Source: Pseudomonadota bacterium (GTDB lineage Bacteria; Pseudomonadota; Alphaproteobacteria; Caulobacterales; Caulobacteraceae). From it: a stretch of DNA of 47,295 nt. The stretch spans positions 1 through 47,295 of the forward strand of contig CAUJHO010000037.1 of the NCBI GenBank assembly GCA_963205025.1, written 5' to 3'. The position numbers were made by a program, and so were the translations under genes. The notes under the pieces are model-generated. The model was given only the letters and a program-made list of their open reading frames with translations, made no database searches and was not told the origin of the DNA. Shown here piece after piece: positions 6,780 to 14,976 of this stretch (positions are counted from its first letter, which is position 1; each line of letters begins with the position of its first letter).

Positions 6780-7538
6780 ATGACCAGTCCCTTCGATCTC
6801 CGTGGACGGGTCGCCGTGGTCACGGGCGGCAACACCGGCATAGGGCAGGGCATGGCGCTGGCGCTGGCAGGGGCCGGTTGTCGCGTGGCCTCGGTGGCGC
6901 GACGGCGATCAGATGACACGGTGGCCGCCATCGAAGACATCGGCGGCAAGGCCGTTTCCATCCAGGCTGACCTCTCGTCGACCGAGCCGTTGGAGCGAAT
7001 TCTGGACGAGACGACGGCGGCGCTGGGGGCGCCGGACATTCTGGTCAACAACGCCGGAATCATTCGGCGGGCCGATGCCGTCGATTTCACCGAAACCGAC
7101 TGGGACGACGTCATGAACGTCAATCTGAAGGTGCTGTTCTTCCTGAGTCAGGCCTTTGCCCGGCGGCGCATCGCCGGCGGCGGCGGCGGCAAGATCATCA
7201 ATACCGCCTCCATGCTCAGCTTCCAGGGCGGTATTCGGGTGCCGTCCTACACGGCCTCCAAGAGCGGGGTCGCCGGCCTGACCAAGCTGATGGCCAATGA
7301 ATGGGCCAGGCATGGACTCAACGCCAACGCCATCGCGCCCGGCTATTTCGCGACAGACAACACTCAGGCCCTTCAGGACGACCCCGTGCGATCCGCAGAA
7401 ATCCTTGGCCGCATCCCGGCGGGGCGTTGGGGCCAGCCCGCCGACATCGGTGGCGCGACGGTCTTTCTCGCCAGTGCGGCCAGCGACTACGTCAATGGCG
7501 TGATCCTGCCGGTCGATGGCGGCTGGCAGGCGCGTTAG
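6780..7538 (+). CDS. kduD: 2-dehydro-3-deoxy-D-gluconate 5-dehydrogenase (KduD), SDR family
   Basis: The protein has 252 residues. The ATG at 6780 gives the usual MTSPFDLRGRVAVVTGG start; an upstream extension would begin inside the regulatory region. Short-chain dehydrogenase features: the Rossmann motif TGGNTGIGQG near residues 15-24, NNAG, and the catalytic pair Tyr157 and Lys161 in YTASK. The segment GYFATDNTQAL followed by RIPAGRWG is characteristic of KduD. It reduces 3-deoxy-2,5-diketogluconate (DKII) to KDG with NAD(P)H, the step before KdgK. Its stop overlaps the convergent pectate lyase stop by 4 bases (7535-7538). Regulation is probably from the operator at 6689. Confidence 0.92.
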   Translation: MTSPFDLRGRVAVVTGGNTGIGQGMALALAGAGCRVASVARRRSDDTVAAIEDIGGKAVSIQADLSSTEPLERILDETTAALGAPDILVNNAGIIRRADAVDFTETDWDDVMNVNLKVLFFLSQAFARRRIAGGGGGKIINTASMLSFQGGIRVPSYTASKSGVAGLTKLMANEWARHGLNANAIAPGYFATDNTQALQDDPVRSAEILGRIPAGRWGQPADIGGATVFLASAASDYVNGVILPVDGGWQAR

Positions 7539-8845
7539 CGGGTCAGGCTGTTCAGCCAGTCCTCGAGGTTCGTATAGCCGTCACCGTCGCGGTCAGCCGG
7601 TCCATCGCCGGGGTCGGCGGGGTCGAGGCCCTGACAGGCCTCCCAGTCATCCGGCATGCCGTCGCCGTCGGTGTCGATCCAGGCCTCGCCGGTTGCGAGC
7701 TCGGGCCAGCCGCCGACCTCGCCCTGGGTGTTGATGAGGCGGCCGTCACGCGCGGCCACGGAGCCGACGATACGCGCGTCGACGGAGTCGCGCCGCAGTG
7801 AGGCTCCGGCCCCGGCCAGAACGCGGTCATAGGCCGAGGCTGCGGGATCGGCCGTAACGGGCGCGATGTCCGGCGCGGTCGACAAACGATAGGTCGGTGC
7901 GACCTCGCCCACGACCAGGCTCCATGGATCTGCCGGCTGGGCCCCATCCATCAGATTGCCCTGGAACCAGGCCCGCCCGCCCTGGCTCTCTTCCTCGAAG
8001 GCGATGGGTCGCGTGCTATCGGGGCCGCGCACATAGGCATTGTCGATGAAGGCGTAGGTCGCCAGCTGGGCCTCGTCGGAATTATAGCCCGCCCGGGAGC
8101 CGCCCCAGTTGTAGAAGACGTTGGAGCGGAACTCGATCAGGGGGCCCGTCGGATCGACTGTGGGGTCGTTATAGTTGCCCGGACGCGGCATGCGGGCGCG
8201 GTGGTGGGCCCACAGGTTGTGATGGAAGCTGAACCGGGCTCCGAAGCCGCCGCGCACCAGCGAGCCATAGCCGTGCGCGCCCTTGCCGTGGATCGATTCA
8301 TTCAGGGATTCGGCGATCAGTGACCACTGGACGGTGACGTCATAGAGCCCCCGCTCGGGCGGATCATAGCGGTTGCCCAGCGATAGGGTCTCGTCCACCG
8401 ACCACGAGGCCGAGACATGGTCGAGAATGATACGGCTTCCACTGTTGACGGAGATGGCATCCGCCTCGGTGTTGGATTCATCGCCGAGCCGTGAGCGGAT
8501 GTAGCGGATCACCACATCATCGGCCTGAACCACCAGCGACTGATCACGCAGGGTGATCCCGCCCCCCGGTGCCGTCTGGCCGGCGAGAGTGATCTGACCA
8601 TGCCGGATCACCAGGGGTGTCTCCAGCCGGATGGTTCCGCCCAGGTCGAAAACGACGGTACGCGGGCCACGCGCTTCGATGGCTTCTCGCAGGGTGCCGG
8701 GGCCGGAGTCGGCCAGGCTGGTGACATGAAAGACGCCGCCGCGGCGCCCGCCGACGGCCAGACGACCTGCACCCTCGGCGCCGGGAAAGGCCGGAATTTC
8801 ATTGGCTGACAAGGCGGCGGCGAGGGCGACGGTGGTGAGGATCAT
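7535..8845 (-). CDS. Secreted pectate lyase, polysaccharide lyase family 1 type
   Basis: The protein has 436 residues with a short signal peptide (MILTTVALAAALSA), then a right-handed parallel beta-helix domain. Typical PL1 features are GGTIRLETPLVI, DHVSASWSVDETLS (acidic Ca2+-binding region) and HHNLWAHHRARMPR, where the second Arg is the likely catalytic base. The C-terminal 50 residues hold two Asp-rich Ca2+-binding loops (DTDGDGMPDD and DRDGDGYTN) like thrombospondin type-3 repeats, perhaps for stability or surface attachment. It cleaves polygalacturonate by beta-elimination to unsaturated oligomers that the TonB receptor could import. It is divergent from the receptor, with two operators in the shared promoter region. 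Confidence 0.88.
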   Translation of the reverse strand: MILTTVALAAALSANEIPAFPGAEGAGRLAVGGRRGGVFHVTSLADSGPGTLREAIEARGPRTVVFDLGGTIRLETPLVIRHGQITLAGQTAPGGGITLRDQSLVVQADDVVIRYIRSRLGDESNTEADAISVNSGSRIILDHVSASWSVDETLSLGNRYDPPERGLYDVTVQWSLIAESLNESIHGKGAHGYGSLVRGGFGARFSFHHNLWAHHRARMPRPGNYNDPTVDPTGPLIEFRSNVFYNWGGSRAGYNSDEAQLATYAFIDNAYVRGPDSTRPIAFEEESQGGRAWFQGNLMDGAQPADPWSLVVGEVAPTYRLSTAPDIAPVTADPAASAYDRVLAGAGASLRRDSVDARIVGSVAARDGRLINTQGEVGGWPELATGEAWIDTDGDGMPDDWEACQGLDPADPGDGPADRDGDGYTNLEDWLNSLTR

Positions 8846-8899
8846 CGCGGCTGAACCTTCGGGGTTGCCAAATCGAACGTCTGCGAGTTAGGGTCGCGA

Positions 8900-8913
8900 T
8901 GATACCGGTGTCA
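8900..8913. promoter_or_regulatory. LacI-type operator (pectate lyase / TonB receptor), site A
   Basis: TGATACCGGTGTCA differs by one base from the perfect palindrome. It lies 55 bases upstream of the pectate lyase start and 33 bases (about three helical turns) from site B, a spacing that favours cooperative binding on one DNA face. Confidence 0.8.
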
Positions 8914-8932
8914 ATGACATCCCGTCCGTAAA

Positions 8933-8946
8933 TGACACCGGTGTCA
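8933..8946. promoter_or_regulatory. LacI-type operator (pectate lyase / TonB receptor), site B
   Basis: A perfect 14-bp palindrome TGACACCGGTGTCA, 92 bases upstream of the TonB receptor start. It is identical to the site before kdgA at 12121. Confidence 0.85.
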
Positions 8947-9037
8947 CTCCTGCGATGGCGAAGACGCCGGGTGGGAATCCAAAATCAGGCGTCGGCACCG
9001 CCGACCCCGACAAGCGCTTTGGGAGGAGGCACTGTCG

Positions 9038-12037
9038 ATGATCCGCTTCAAGGGGGCTGAGGCCCGTTCCACTCGTTCCAAGGCGCTGCAGCGCGGCGTT
9101 TCGCTGGGTGTTCTGGTCCTTGTGCTGGCCGGTGCCGCCGCAGCGATAGCCCAGGAGGTGCCGCCGGAAGAGGCCAGCCAGGTTGACGACATCATCGTCA
9201 CCGGATTCCGGGCCAGTCTGGCCGAATCCCTGTCGATCAAGCGCCGCGAAGTCGGCGTGGTCGATGCGATCTCGGCCGAGGACATCGCCGACTTCCCCGA
9301 TCTGAACCTCGCCGAGGCCATTCAGCGAATCCCGGGCGTTTCGATCGACCGCGACGCCGGAGAAGGCCGCACCCTGACGGTGCGCGGCCTGAGCGCCGAC
9401 TTCACGCGAACCCGCATCAACGGCATGGAGGCCCAGGCCACAACCGGCGGGACCGACAGCTCCGGCGGTGCCAACCGCGGACGGGGGTTCGACTTCAACG
9501 TCTTTGCGGCCGATCTCTTCAACGAGATTCGCATCCGCAAGACCCAGGCCGCCGAGATCGAGGAAGGCTCGCTCGGGGCCACGATCGACCTGCGGACCTC
9601 GCGGCCGTTCGACTATGACGGCTTCACCGCCGCTGGTTCCATCCAGTACGGCTACAATGACCTGTCCGAGAACTGGGATCCGCGCTTCGCGGCGCTGATG
9701 AGCGACACCTTCGCCGACGGCCGGATCGGGATCCTGGGGTCTTTCGCCTACAGCGAGCGCAATACCCTAGAAGAGGGATTCAGCTCGGTCCGCTGGGTGA
9801 ATGCAACCGGTAGCGGCTCCAGCGGCGGCTTCTGCAGCCCGGTCGGCTTCGCTCCGCAAAACCCCACCAACAGCGGCTCGACCGGCTCGAGCGCGGCGAA
9901 CTGCGCCATCGGCGTGGCACGCCCGACCAACACGGCGGCGAACGTCGCGGCCTTTAGCACCGCTAACCAGGCCAACGTCTATATCCCGCGGCTGCCGCGC
10001 TACGGCAGACTGGTTCACCAGCAGGAGCGCACGGGCTTCACCGGCTCGGTGCAGTTCCGGCCGTGGGAAGGCACGACGATCTCCTATGACCTGCTGTATT
10101 CACACCTGGAGGCGACCCGTCAGGAGAACTTCCTGGAAGCCCTGTCCTTCAGCCGCAACGCGGCGGCGGGCGGCCAGACGCAGATCCATGTCGTCGACGC
10201 CGTGGTCGAGAACAATGAGCTTGTGTACGGCGTGTTCAACAACGTCGACCTGCGTTCCGAGCAGCGCTACGATGAACTGATCACCGATTTCACCCAGCAC
10301 ACCTTCACCGTCGATCACAACATCACCGATCGTCTGCGGATGCGCGCCTTCGCCGGCATCGCGACCTCGGATTTCGACAACCCGGTCCAGACGACAGTCA
10401 CGCTCGACGCCCAGAACGTCCAGAATTTCAGCTGGGACTTCCGCGAGAACGGCAATACGCCCCTGATCAATTGGGGCATCGACCCGACGTCAGCGGCGAG
10501 CTGGCAGTGGCGCGCGGCGACCCTCGGCACCGGGGTCGCGGCGCTGCCCCGCTCGGAAATCCGGCTGCGCCCGAACAGCGTGGATACGGAGTTCCAGTCG
10601 GCTCAGCTCGATTTCATCTATGACCTGAACGACACCTTTACCCTGCGCTTCGGGGCCAACTTCAAGAGCTTTGAATCGCGCTCCATGGAACAGCGTCGGG
10701 CCGACGAAACCCTGGTGCCGGTCCTCCCGGCGGGGACGACGATGGCCGACATCACGACGCTCCTGACGGGCTTCGGCCGGAACCTCGGCCTGCCCGGCGG
10801 CTCGACGACCTCCTGGATCGTGCCGAACCTCTCGCGCATCGCGTCGGTGTTCGACATCTACTGCAACTGCAACACCGGGGTCACCGGCGGCGACTTTACC
10901 CTGACCGGTGTGACCAACGGCAACGCCCGCAATGGCAACCGCTTCATCGATGAGGACGATACGGCCTTCTACCTGCAGGCTGATTTCGAAACCTTCATCG
11001 CCGACATGCGCCTGCGCGGAAACGTCGGCGTCCGCCAGGTGAACACCCAGCTCTACGCCGAGGGCTATTCCTCGACGGGCGGCGGGACCCTGGTTTTCGA
11101 TACCCATGAGTACAACGACACCCTGCCGTCCCTGAACCTCGCCCTGGATGTCACCGACGAGTTGTTAGTGCGGTTCGGTGCGGCGCGGGTCATGGCGCGG
11201 CCGTCGATCGGCAACAGCTTTGCCGGCCAGAACTACCTGGTGCCGACGACGTCGCTGAACACCGGGCCGTCCAGCTTCACGGCCACCATAGGTAATGTCG
11301 AGCTGGATCCGTTCCGGGCCAATACCTACGACCTCAGCATCGAGTGGTATTTCGCGCCGGAGAGCCTGCTGTCGGTGGCCTTCTTCTACAAGGACATCGA
11401 TTCCTACATCCAGGTGATCCGCCAGGACCTGGAGTACCAGGAGCTGACGGCGCTGAACCCGTCGGCCTTCGCGGCGGGCTTCTGTACGTTGGCGACGTCG
11501 TGCTCGCCGACGACCATCTTCCAACTGACCAGCGCCGTGAACACCGAAGGCGGCCCGCTGTCGGGCTTCGAGATCAGCTACCAGCAGCCGTTCACCTTCC
11601 TGCCGGGACTGCTCGCGAACACCGGGGTGCAACTGAACTACACCCAGGTCCAGTCGGAGATCGACTACTGCACCAATGCGCTGTGCACGACCTCCGTCAC
11701 GAACGATCTGGTCAATCTGTCCCCGCGTGCGTTCAACGCCACCCTGTACTATGAGGACGAGACTTTCAGCGCGCGCATCTCCGGCTCGCATCGTGACGAG
11801 TATCTGCAGAACGTGCCGGGCCGGAACAACAACGCCACCGAGGGCAAGATGGACACCTTCACCATCGATGCCTCGGCATCCTGGAATGTCACGGACAGCG
11901 TGCAGCTGACCTTCGAAGGTCTGAACCTGACGGACGAGGCGAACCACCAGTGGGTCGGTGACGACACGCGCCAGAGCACCTCCGTCTATCATGTCACCGG
12001 ACGGCAGTTCTATTTCGGGGCCCGGTACCGCTTCTAG
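9038..12037 (+). CDS. TonB-dependent outer-membrane receptor for pectin oligosaccharides
   Basis: The protein has 999 residues with a signal peptide to about residue 38 (VLVLVLAGAAAAIAQ). A TonB-box-like DDIIVTGFR follows at about 49-57, then a plug domain (DFPDLNLAEAIQRIPGVSID; TVRGL) and a large 22-strand barrel ending in FYFGARYRF with the terminal Phe expected for BAM insertion. It belongs to the large sugar-type receptors common in Caulobacterales and Xanthomonadales (TIGR01782-like). Substrate assignment to oligogalacturonides rests on the neighbours: divergent pectate lyase, downstream kdgA and kdgK, and shared operators. A strong ribosome site (GGGAGGAGG) precedes the ATG, and a hairpin terminator follows at 12081. 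Confidence 0.88.
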   Translation: MIRFKGAEARSTRSKALQRGVSLGVLVLVLAGAAAAIAQEVPPEEASQVDDIIVTGFRASLAESLSIKRREVGVVDAISAEDIADFPDLNLAEAIQRIPGVSIDRDAGEGRTLTVRGLSADFTRTRINGMEAQATTGGTDSSGGANRGRGFDFNVFAADLFNEIRIRKTQAAEIEEGSLGATIDLRTSRPFDYDGFTAAGSIQYGYNDLSENWDPRFAALMSDTFADGRIGILGSFAYSERNTLEEGFSSVRWVNATGSGSSGGFCSPVGFAPQNPTNSGSTGSSAANCAIGVARPTNTAANVAAFSTANQANVYIPRLPRYGRLVHQQERTGFTGSVQFRPWEGTTISYDLLYSHLEATRQENFLEALSFSRNAAAGGQTQIHVVDAVVENNELVYGVFNNVDLRSEQRYDELITDFTQHTFTVDHNITDRLRMRAFAGIATSDFDNPVQTTVTLDAQNVQNFSWDFRENGNTPLINWGIDPTSAASWQWRAATLGTGVAALPRSEIRLRPNSVDTEFQSAQLDFIYDLNDTFTLRFGANFKSFESRSMEQRRADETLVPVLPAGTTMADITTLLTGFGRNLGLPGGSTTSWIVPNLSRIASVFDIYCNCNTGVTGGDFTLTGVTNGNARNGNRFIDEDDTAFYLQADFETFIADMRLRGNVGVRQVNTQLYAEGYSSTGGGTLVFDTHEYNDTLPSLNLALDVTDELLVRFGAARVMARPSIGNSFAGQNYLVPTTSLNTGPSSFTATIGNVELDPFRANTYDLSIEWYFAPESLLSVAFFYKDIDSYIQVIRQDLEYQELTALNPSAFAAGFCTLATSCSPTTIFQLTSAVNTEGGPLSGFEISYQQPFTFLPGLLANTGVQLNYTQVQSEIDYCTNALCTTSVTNDLVNLSPRAFNATLYYEDETFSARISGSHRDEYLQNVPGRNNNATEGKMDTFTIDASASWNVTDSVQLTFEGLNLTDEANHQWVGDDTRQSTSVYHVTGRQFYFGARYRF

Positions 12038-12080
12038 GCGGGCCGCCGTTTCCTCCTCAATCGCTTCCTGAGCGAACCCT

Positions 12081-12118
12081 GGGGCATCGTGCGACAGCGC
12101 GGTGCCCCTCCTTTTTTG
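12081..12118 (+). terminator. Rho-independent terminator after the TonB receptor gene
   Basis: A 9-bp stem GGGGCATCG / CGGTGCCCC (12081-12089 and 12100-12108, one G-T pair) is followed by TCC and a run of six T (12112-12117). It lies 44 bases after the receptor stop and just before the next operator. Confidence 0.85.
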
Positions 12119-12120
12119 TT

Positions 12121-12134
12121 TGACACCGGTGTCA
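12121..12134. promoter_or_regulatory. LacI-type operator upstream of kdgA
   Basis: A perfect TGACACCGGTGTCA palindrome 69 bases upstream of the kdgA start, immediately after the terminator. It marks an independent, co-regulated transcription unit kdgA-kdgK-esterases. Confidence 0.85.
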
Positions 12135-12202
12135 TTTACGGCAACGGCTAGAGGACAGATGAAGCGCCCGTTCGTCAGTCAGAGGCGCGATCGGAGGAAG
12201 AT

Positions 12203-12883
12203 ATGCGGCTGGATCGCGTCGATGTGCTCAAGGCGCTGGAATCGCAGGGCGTGGTTCCGGTCTTTTCCCATCCTGACCCGGAGGTCTGCCTGGAGGTGAT
12301 CGAGGCCTGCGCGCGCGGCGGGGCACCGTGCGTGGAATTCACCAATCGGGGTGACTTCATGATCCAGACCTTTACCGAGGTGTCGCGCACCCTGATGGCG
12401 CGGGGCTCCAGGGTCATCCTCGGTGTCGGTTCAATCCTCGATGCGCCGACGGCGGCGCTCTATATCGCTGCCGGCGCACGGTTCGTGGTCGGGCCGGTGC
12501 TGGACCCGGACACCGGCCGGCTTTGCAACAAGCGCATGGTGGCCTGGTCCCCCGGATGTGGCTCGGCCACCGAGATCATGCAGGCCCAGGAGCTGGGTGC
12601 CGACATCGTCAAGGTCTTCCCGGGCGAGAGCGTGGGTGGGCCGGCCTTCGTCAGGGCGGTGCTCGGCCCCATGCCCTGGACCAAGATCATGCCGACCGGT
12701 GGCGTCGATCCGACGCGCGAAAGCCTGGCCGAGTGGTTCGGGGCGGGGATCCGGGCCTGTGGCATCGGGTCCAAGCTGATCACCGGACAGCGGGTCAGGG
12801 ATCGCGACTGGGCCGGGATCGAACAGGCCGTTCGCGAGACGGTCGAGACCATCGCTGACATTCGCAAGAGCATGGCCAAATGA
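12203..12883 (+). CDS. kdgA: 2-dehydro-3-deoxy-phosphogluconate (KDPG) aldolase
   Basis: The protein has 226 residues from ATG 12203 behind GGAGG. It is a class I KDPG/KHG aldolase with Glu45 in CVEFTNRG and the Schiff-base Lys137 in VKVFPGE, matching E. coli Glu45 and Lys133. The phosphate-binding segment IMPTGGVDP follows. It splits KDPG to pyruvate and glyceraldehyde 3-phosphate, the last step of the pectin-to-KDG route. The stop overlaps kdgK by 4 bases, so the two enzymes are coupled. The KVFPGESVGG form, instead of the common KLFPA, marks it as the variant found in uronate loci rather than the Entner-Doudoroff eda. Confidence 0.9.
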   Translation: MRLDRVDVLKALESQGVVPVFSHPDPEVCLEVIEACARGGAPCVEFTNRGDFMIQTFTEVSRTLMARGSRVILGVGSILDAPTAALYIAAGARFVVGPVLDPDTGRLCNKRMVAWSPGCGSATEIMQAQELGADIVKVFPGESVGGPAFVRAVLGPMPWTKIMPTGGVDPTRESLAEWFGAGIRACGIGSKLITGQRVRDRDWAGIEQAVRETVETIADIRKSMAK

Positions 12884-13986
12884 GCGACTTCAAACTCGAC
12901 ATCCGCGCCGCTGGGGATTGTGCCTTCGACCTTTGCTCCTTCGGTGAGGTGATGCTGCGTTTCGACCCCGGCTTCGGTCGTGTGCGCAACGCGCGGTCCT
13001 TCACCGTCTGGGAGGGCGGCGGCGAATACAACGTCGCACGCGCCTTCCGCAAATGCTGGGGCAAGCGCTCGACCGTGGTCACTGCGCTGCCGAAGAACGA
13101 CCTTGGATGGTTGGTCGAAGATCTGATGATGCAGGGCGGTGTCGATCAGTCCCGCGTCATCTGGCGCGACTTTGACGGCCTGGGCCGCAACACGCGCGTC
13201 GGCCTGAATTTCACGGAAAAAGGCTTCGGCGTCCGCGCCGCCCTGGGCTGTTCCGATCGAGGTAACTCGGCCGCCAGCCAGATTGTGCCGGGAGAGACCG
13301 ACTGGGACCGTCTGTTCGGCCAGGAGGGAGTTCGGTGGCTGCACACCGGCGGCATTTTTGCGGCTCTGTCGGAGGGCACGGCCCAGGCCGTCATCGAGGC
13401 GGTCAAGGCCGCCCGGCGGCATGGGGTCGTCGTCTCCTATGACCTGAACTATCGGGCCAGCCTGTGGAAGAGCCAGGGCGGCAAGCCCGCCGCCCAGAAG
13501 ATCAATCGCGAGATCGCCCAATATGTCGATGTGATGATCGGCAATGAGGAGGATTTCACCGCCTGCCTCGGCTTTGAGGTCGAGGGGCTGGATGAGCACA
13601 TCTCAGAGATCGACCCGACCAATTTCAAAAAGATGATCGAGACGGCCTGCCGCGAATTCCCGAATTTCAAGGTGGCGGCCACGACCCTGCGCAATGCCAA
13701 GACGGCCTCGATCAACGACTGGTCGGCCATCGTCTGGGCGGGGGGCGATTTCTACACCTCCATCCCGCGCGAGAACCTGGAAATCTACGACAGGGTCGGA
13801 GGCGGCGACGGCTTTGCGTCCGGGCTGATCTACGCCTTGATGGAAGGACTGGGTCCGCAGGCGGCGGTGGATTATGGAGCCGCCCACGGGGCGCTGGCCA
13901 TGACCACGCCGGGCGATACCTCGATGGTGCGCAAGGAAGAGGTCGAGGCCATCATCCACGGCAAGGGTGCGCGGGTGATCCGCTAG
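12880..13986 (+). CDS. kdgK: 2-keto-3-deoxygluconate kinase, PfkB family
   Basis: The protein has 368 residues, starting in an ATGA overlap with kdgA. It is a ribokinase/PfkB fold: an N-terminal substrate region with GGGEYNVARAF at about residues 46-56, and the C-terminal ATP/anion-hole signature DRVGGGDGFASG with catalytic Asp310. It phosphorylates KDG at O6 to form KDPG for KdgA. It is somewhat longer than the usual 310-340 residues, with extra sequence around 165-215 and 230-260. Expression is expected under the operator at 12121. Confidence 0.9.
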   Translation: MSDFKLDIRAAGDCAFDLCSFGEVMLRFDPGFGRVRNARSFTVWEGGGEYNVARAFRKCWGKRSTVVTALPKNDLGWLVEDLMMQGGVDQSRVIWRDFDGLGRNTRVGLNFTEKGFGVRAALGCSDRGNSAASQIVPGETDWDRLFGQEGVRWLHTGGIFAALSEGTAQAVIEAVKAARRHGVVVSYDLNYRASLWKSQGGKPAAQKINREIAQYVDVMIGNEEDFTACLGFEVEGLDEHISEIDPTNFKKMIETACREFPNFKVAATTLRNAKTASINDWSAIVWAGGDFYTSIPRENLEIYDRVGGGDGFASGLIYALMEGLGPQAAVDYGAAHGALAMTTPGDTSMVRKEEVEAIIHGKGARVIR

Positions 13987-13995
13987 GAGGCGACG

Positions 13996-14976
13996 ATGCG
14001 GCTGGATCGGCGCGGGCTGCTGCTTGGGGCGACAGGCCTCGCCGCGACGCGTGCCGCTCGAGCCCAGCCGACCGTCGCCCCGCCGGATCCCACAGAGTTT
14101 ATCCGTCTTTGGCCGGGCCAGGCACCGGGCGCGAACGACACGACCCGCGCCCTGGTGCCTGAGGTTCCAGAACGCTCGAGCAATCCCGCCTACCGAGACC
14201 GTTACGCCCGCTACACGACTGAGCCGCTGATGCACATCCTGCGGCCCGAGCGCCCGACCGGTGCAGGTCTGTTGCTGATCCCCGGCGGCGGCTATCGCTG
14301 GGCGGTCGTGGACAAGGAGGGCATGGACTGTGCCCGCGTGTTCGCGGCGGCGGGGATCACCTGCTTCATCCTCCGCTATCGCCTCCCGGCCGATGGTTGG
14401 GACGCCGGGCCGGATGCACCGTTGCAGGACGCCCAGCGGGCGATGAGGCTCATCCGCGCCCATGCGGCGGCGTTTGGCGTCGATCCCGGGCGGATCGCCG
14501 TGCTGGGGGCCTCGGCCGGCGGCCATTTGGCCGGGATGCTGTCGAGCCGGATCGACGCGCCTATCTACCAGCCGCTCGACGCGACGGATGCCGTCACCTC
14601 ACGGCCTGATGCGTCCATTCTGCTGTACCCGGTGACGACGATGGCGGCACCCCATGCCCACGCCGGGTCGCGCGACCACCTGCTGGGACCGATGCCCTCG
14701 GGCGAAAACATCGCGCGCTATTCACTGCAGACCCTGGTGACCAGCGACAATCCGCCGACCTTCCTGCTGCACGCGATGGATGACGAGGCGGTGCCGCCGG
14801 AAAACGGCATGATGCTGCATGCGGCGCTGCGGGCCGCGCGCGTTCCAACCGAGGCGCACTTCTTCCAGGAGGGCGGACACGGCTTCGGCATCCGCCTGAT
14901 CGAAGGCAAGCCTGCAGCCGTCTGGCCCGAGCTGGTGGTGGCCTGGGGCCGGCGCAACGGATGGCTGGTCGCGTGA
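13996..14976 (+). CDS. Exported alpha/beta-hydrolase esterase (BD-FAE/acetyl-esterase type)
   Basis: The protein has 326 residues with a twin-arginine-like signal (MRLDRRGLLLGATGLAA) and cleavage near ARA. The oxyanion loop PGGGYRW at about 95-101 precedes the nucleophile elbow GASAGG with Ser173. A late Asp (MDDEAVPPE) and His (GGHGFG) complete the triad. Relatives deacetylate plant polysaccharides; in this operon removal of acetyl groups from pectin oligomers is the likely role. The start follows AGGAGG, 9 bases after kdgK. Its stop overlaps the next esterase in GTGA. Methyl-ester or feruloyl cleavage cannot be excluded. Confidence 0.78.
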   Translation: MRLDRRGLLLGATGLAATRAARAQPTVAPPDPTEFIRLWPGQAPGANDTTRALVPEVPERSSNPAYRDRYARYTTEPLMHILRPERPTGAGLLLIPGGGYRWAVVDKEGMDCARVFAAAGITCFILRYRLPADGWDAGPDAPLQDAQRAMRLIRAHAAAFGVDPGRIAVLGASAGGHLAGMLSSRIDAPIYQPLDATDAVTSRPDASILLYPVTTMAAPHAHAGSRDHLLGPMPSGENIARYSLQTLVTSDNPPTFLLHAMDDEAVPPENGMMLHAALRAARVPTEAHFFQEGGHGFGIRLIEGKPAAVWPELVVAWGRRNGWLVA

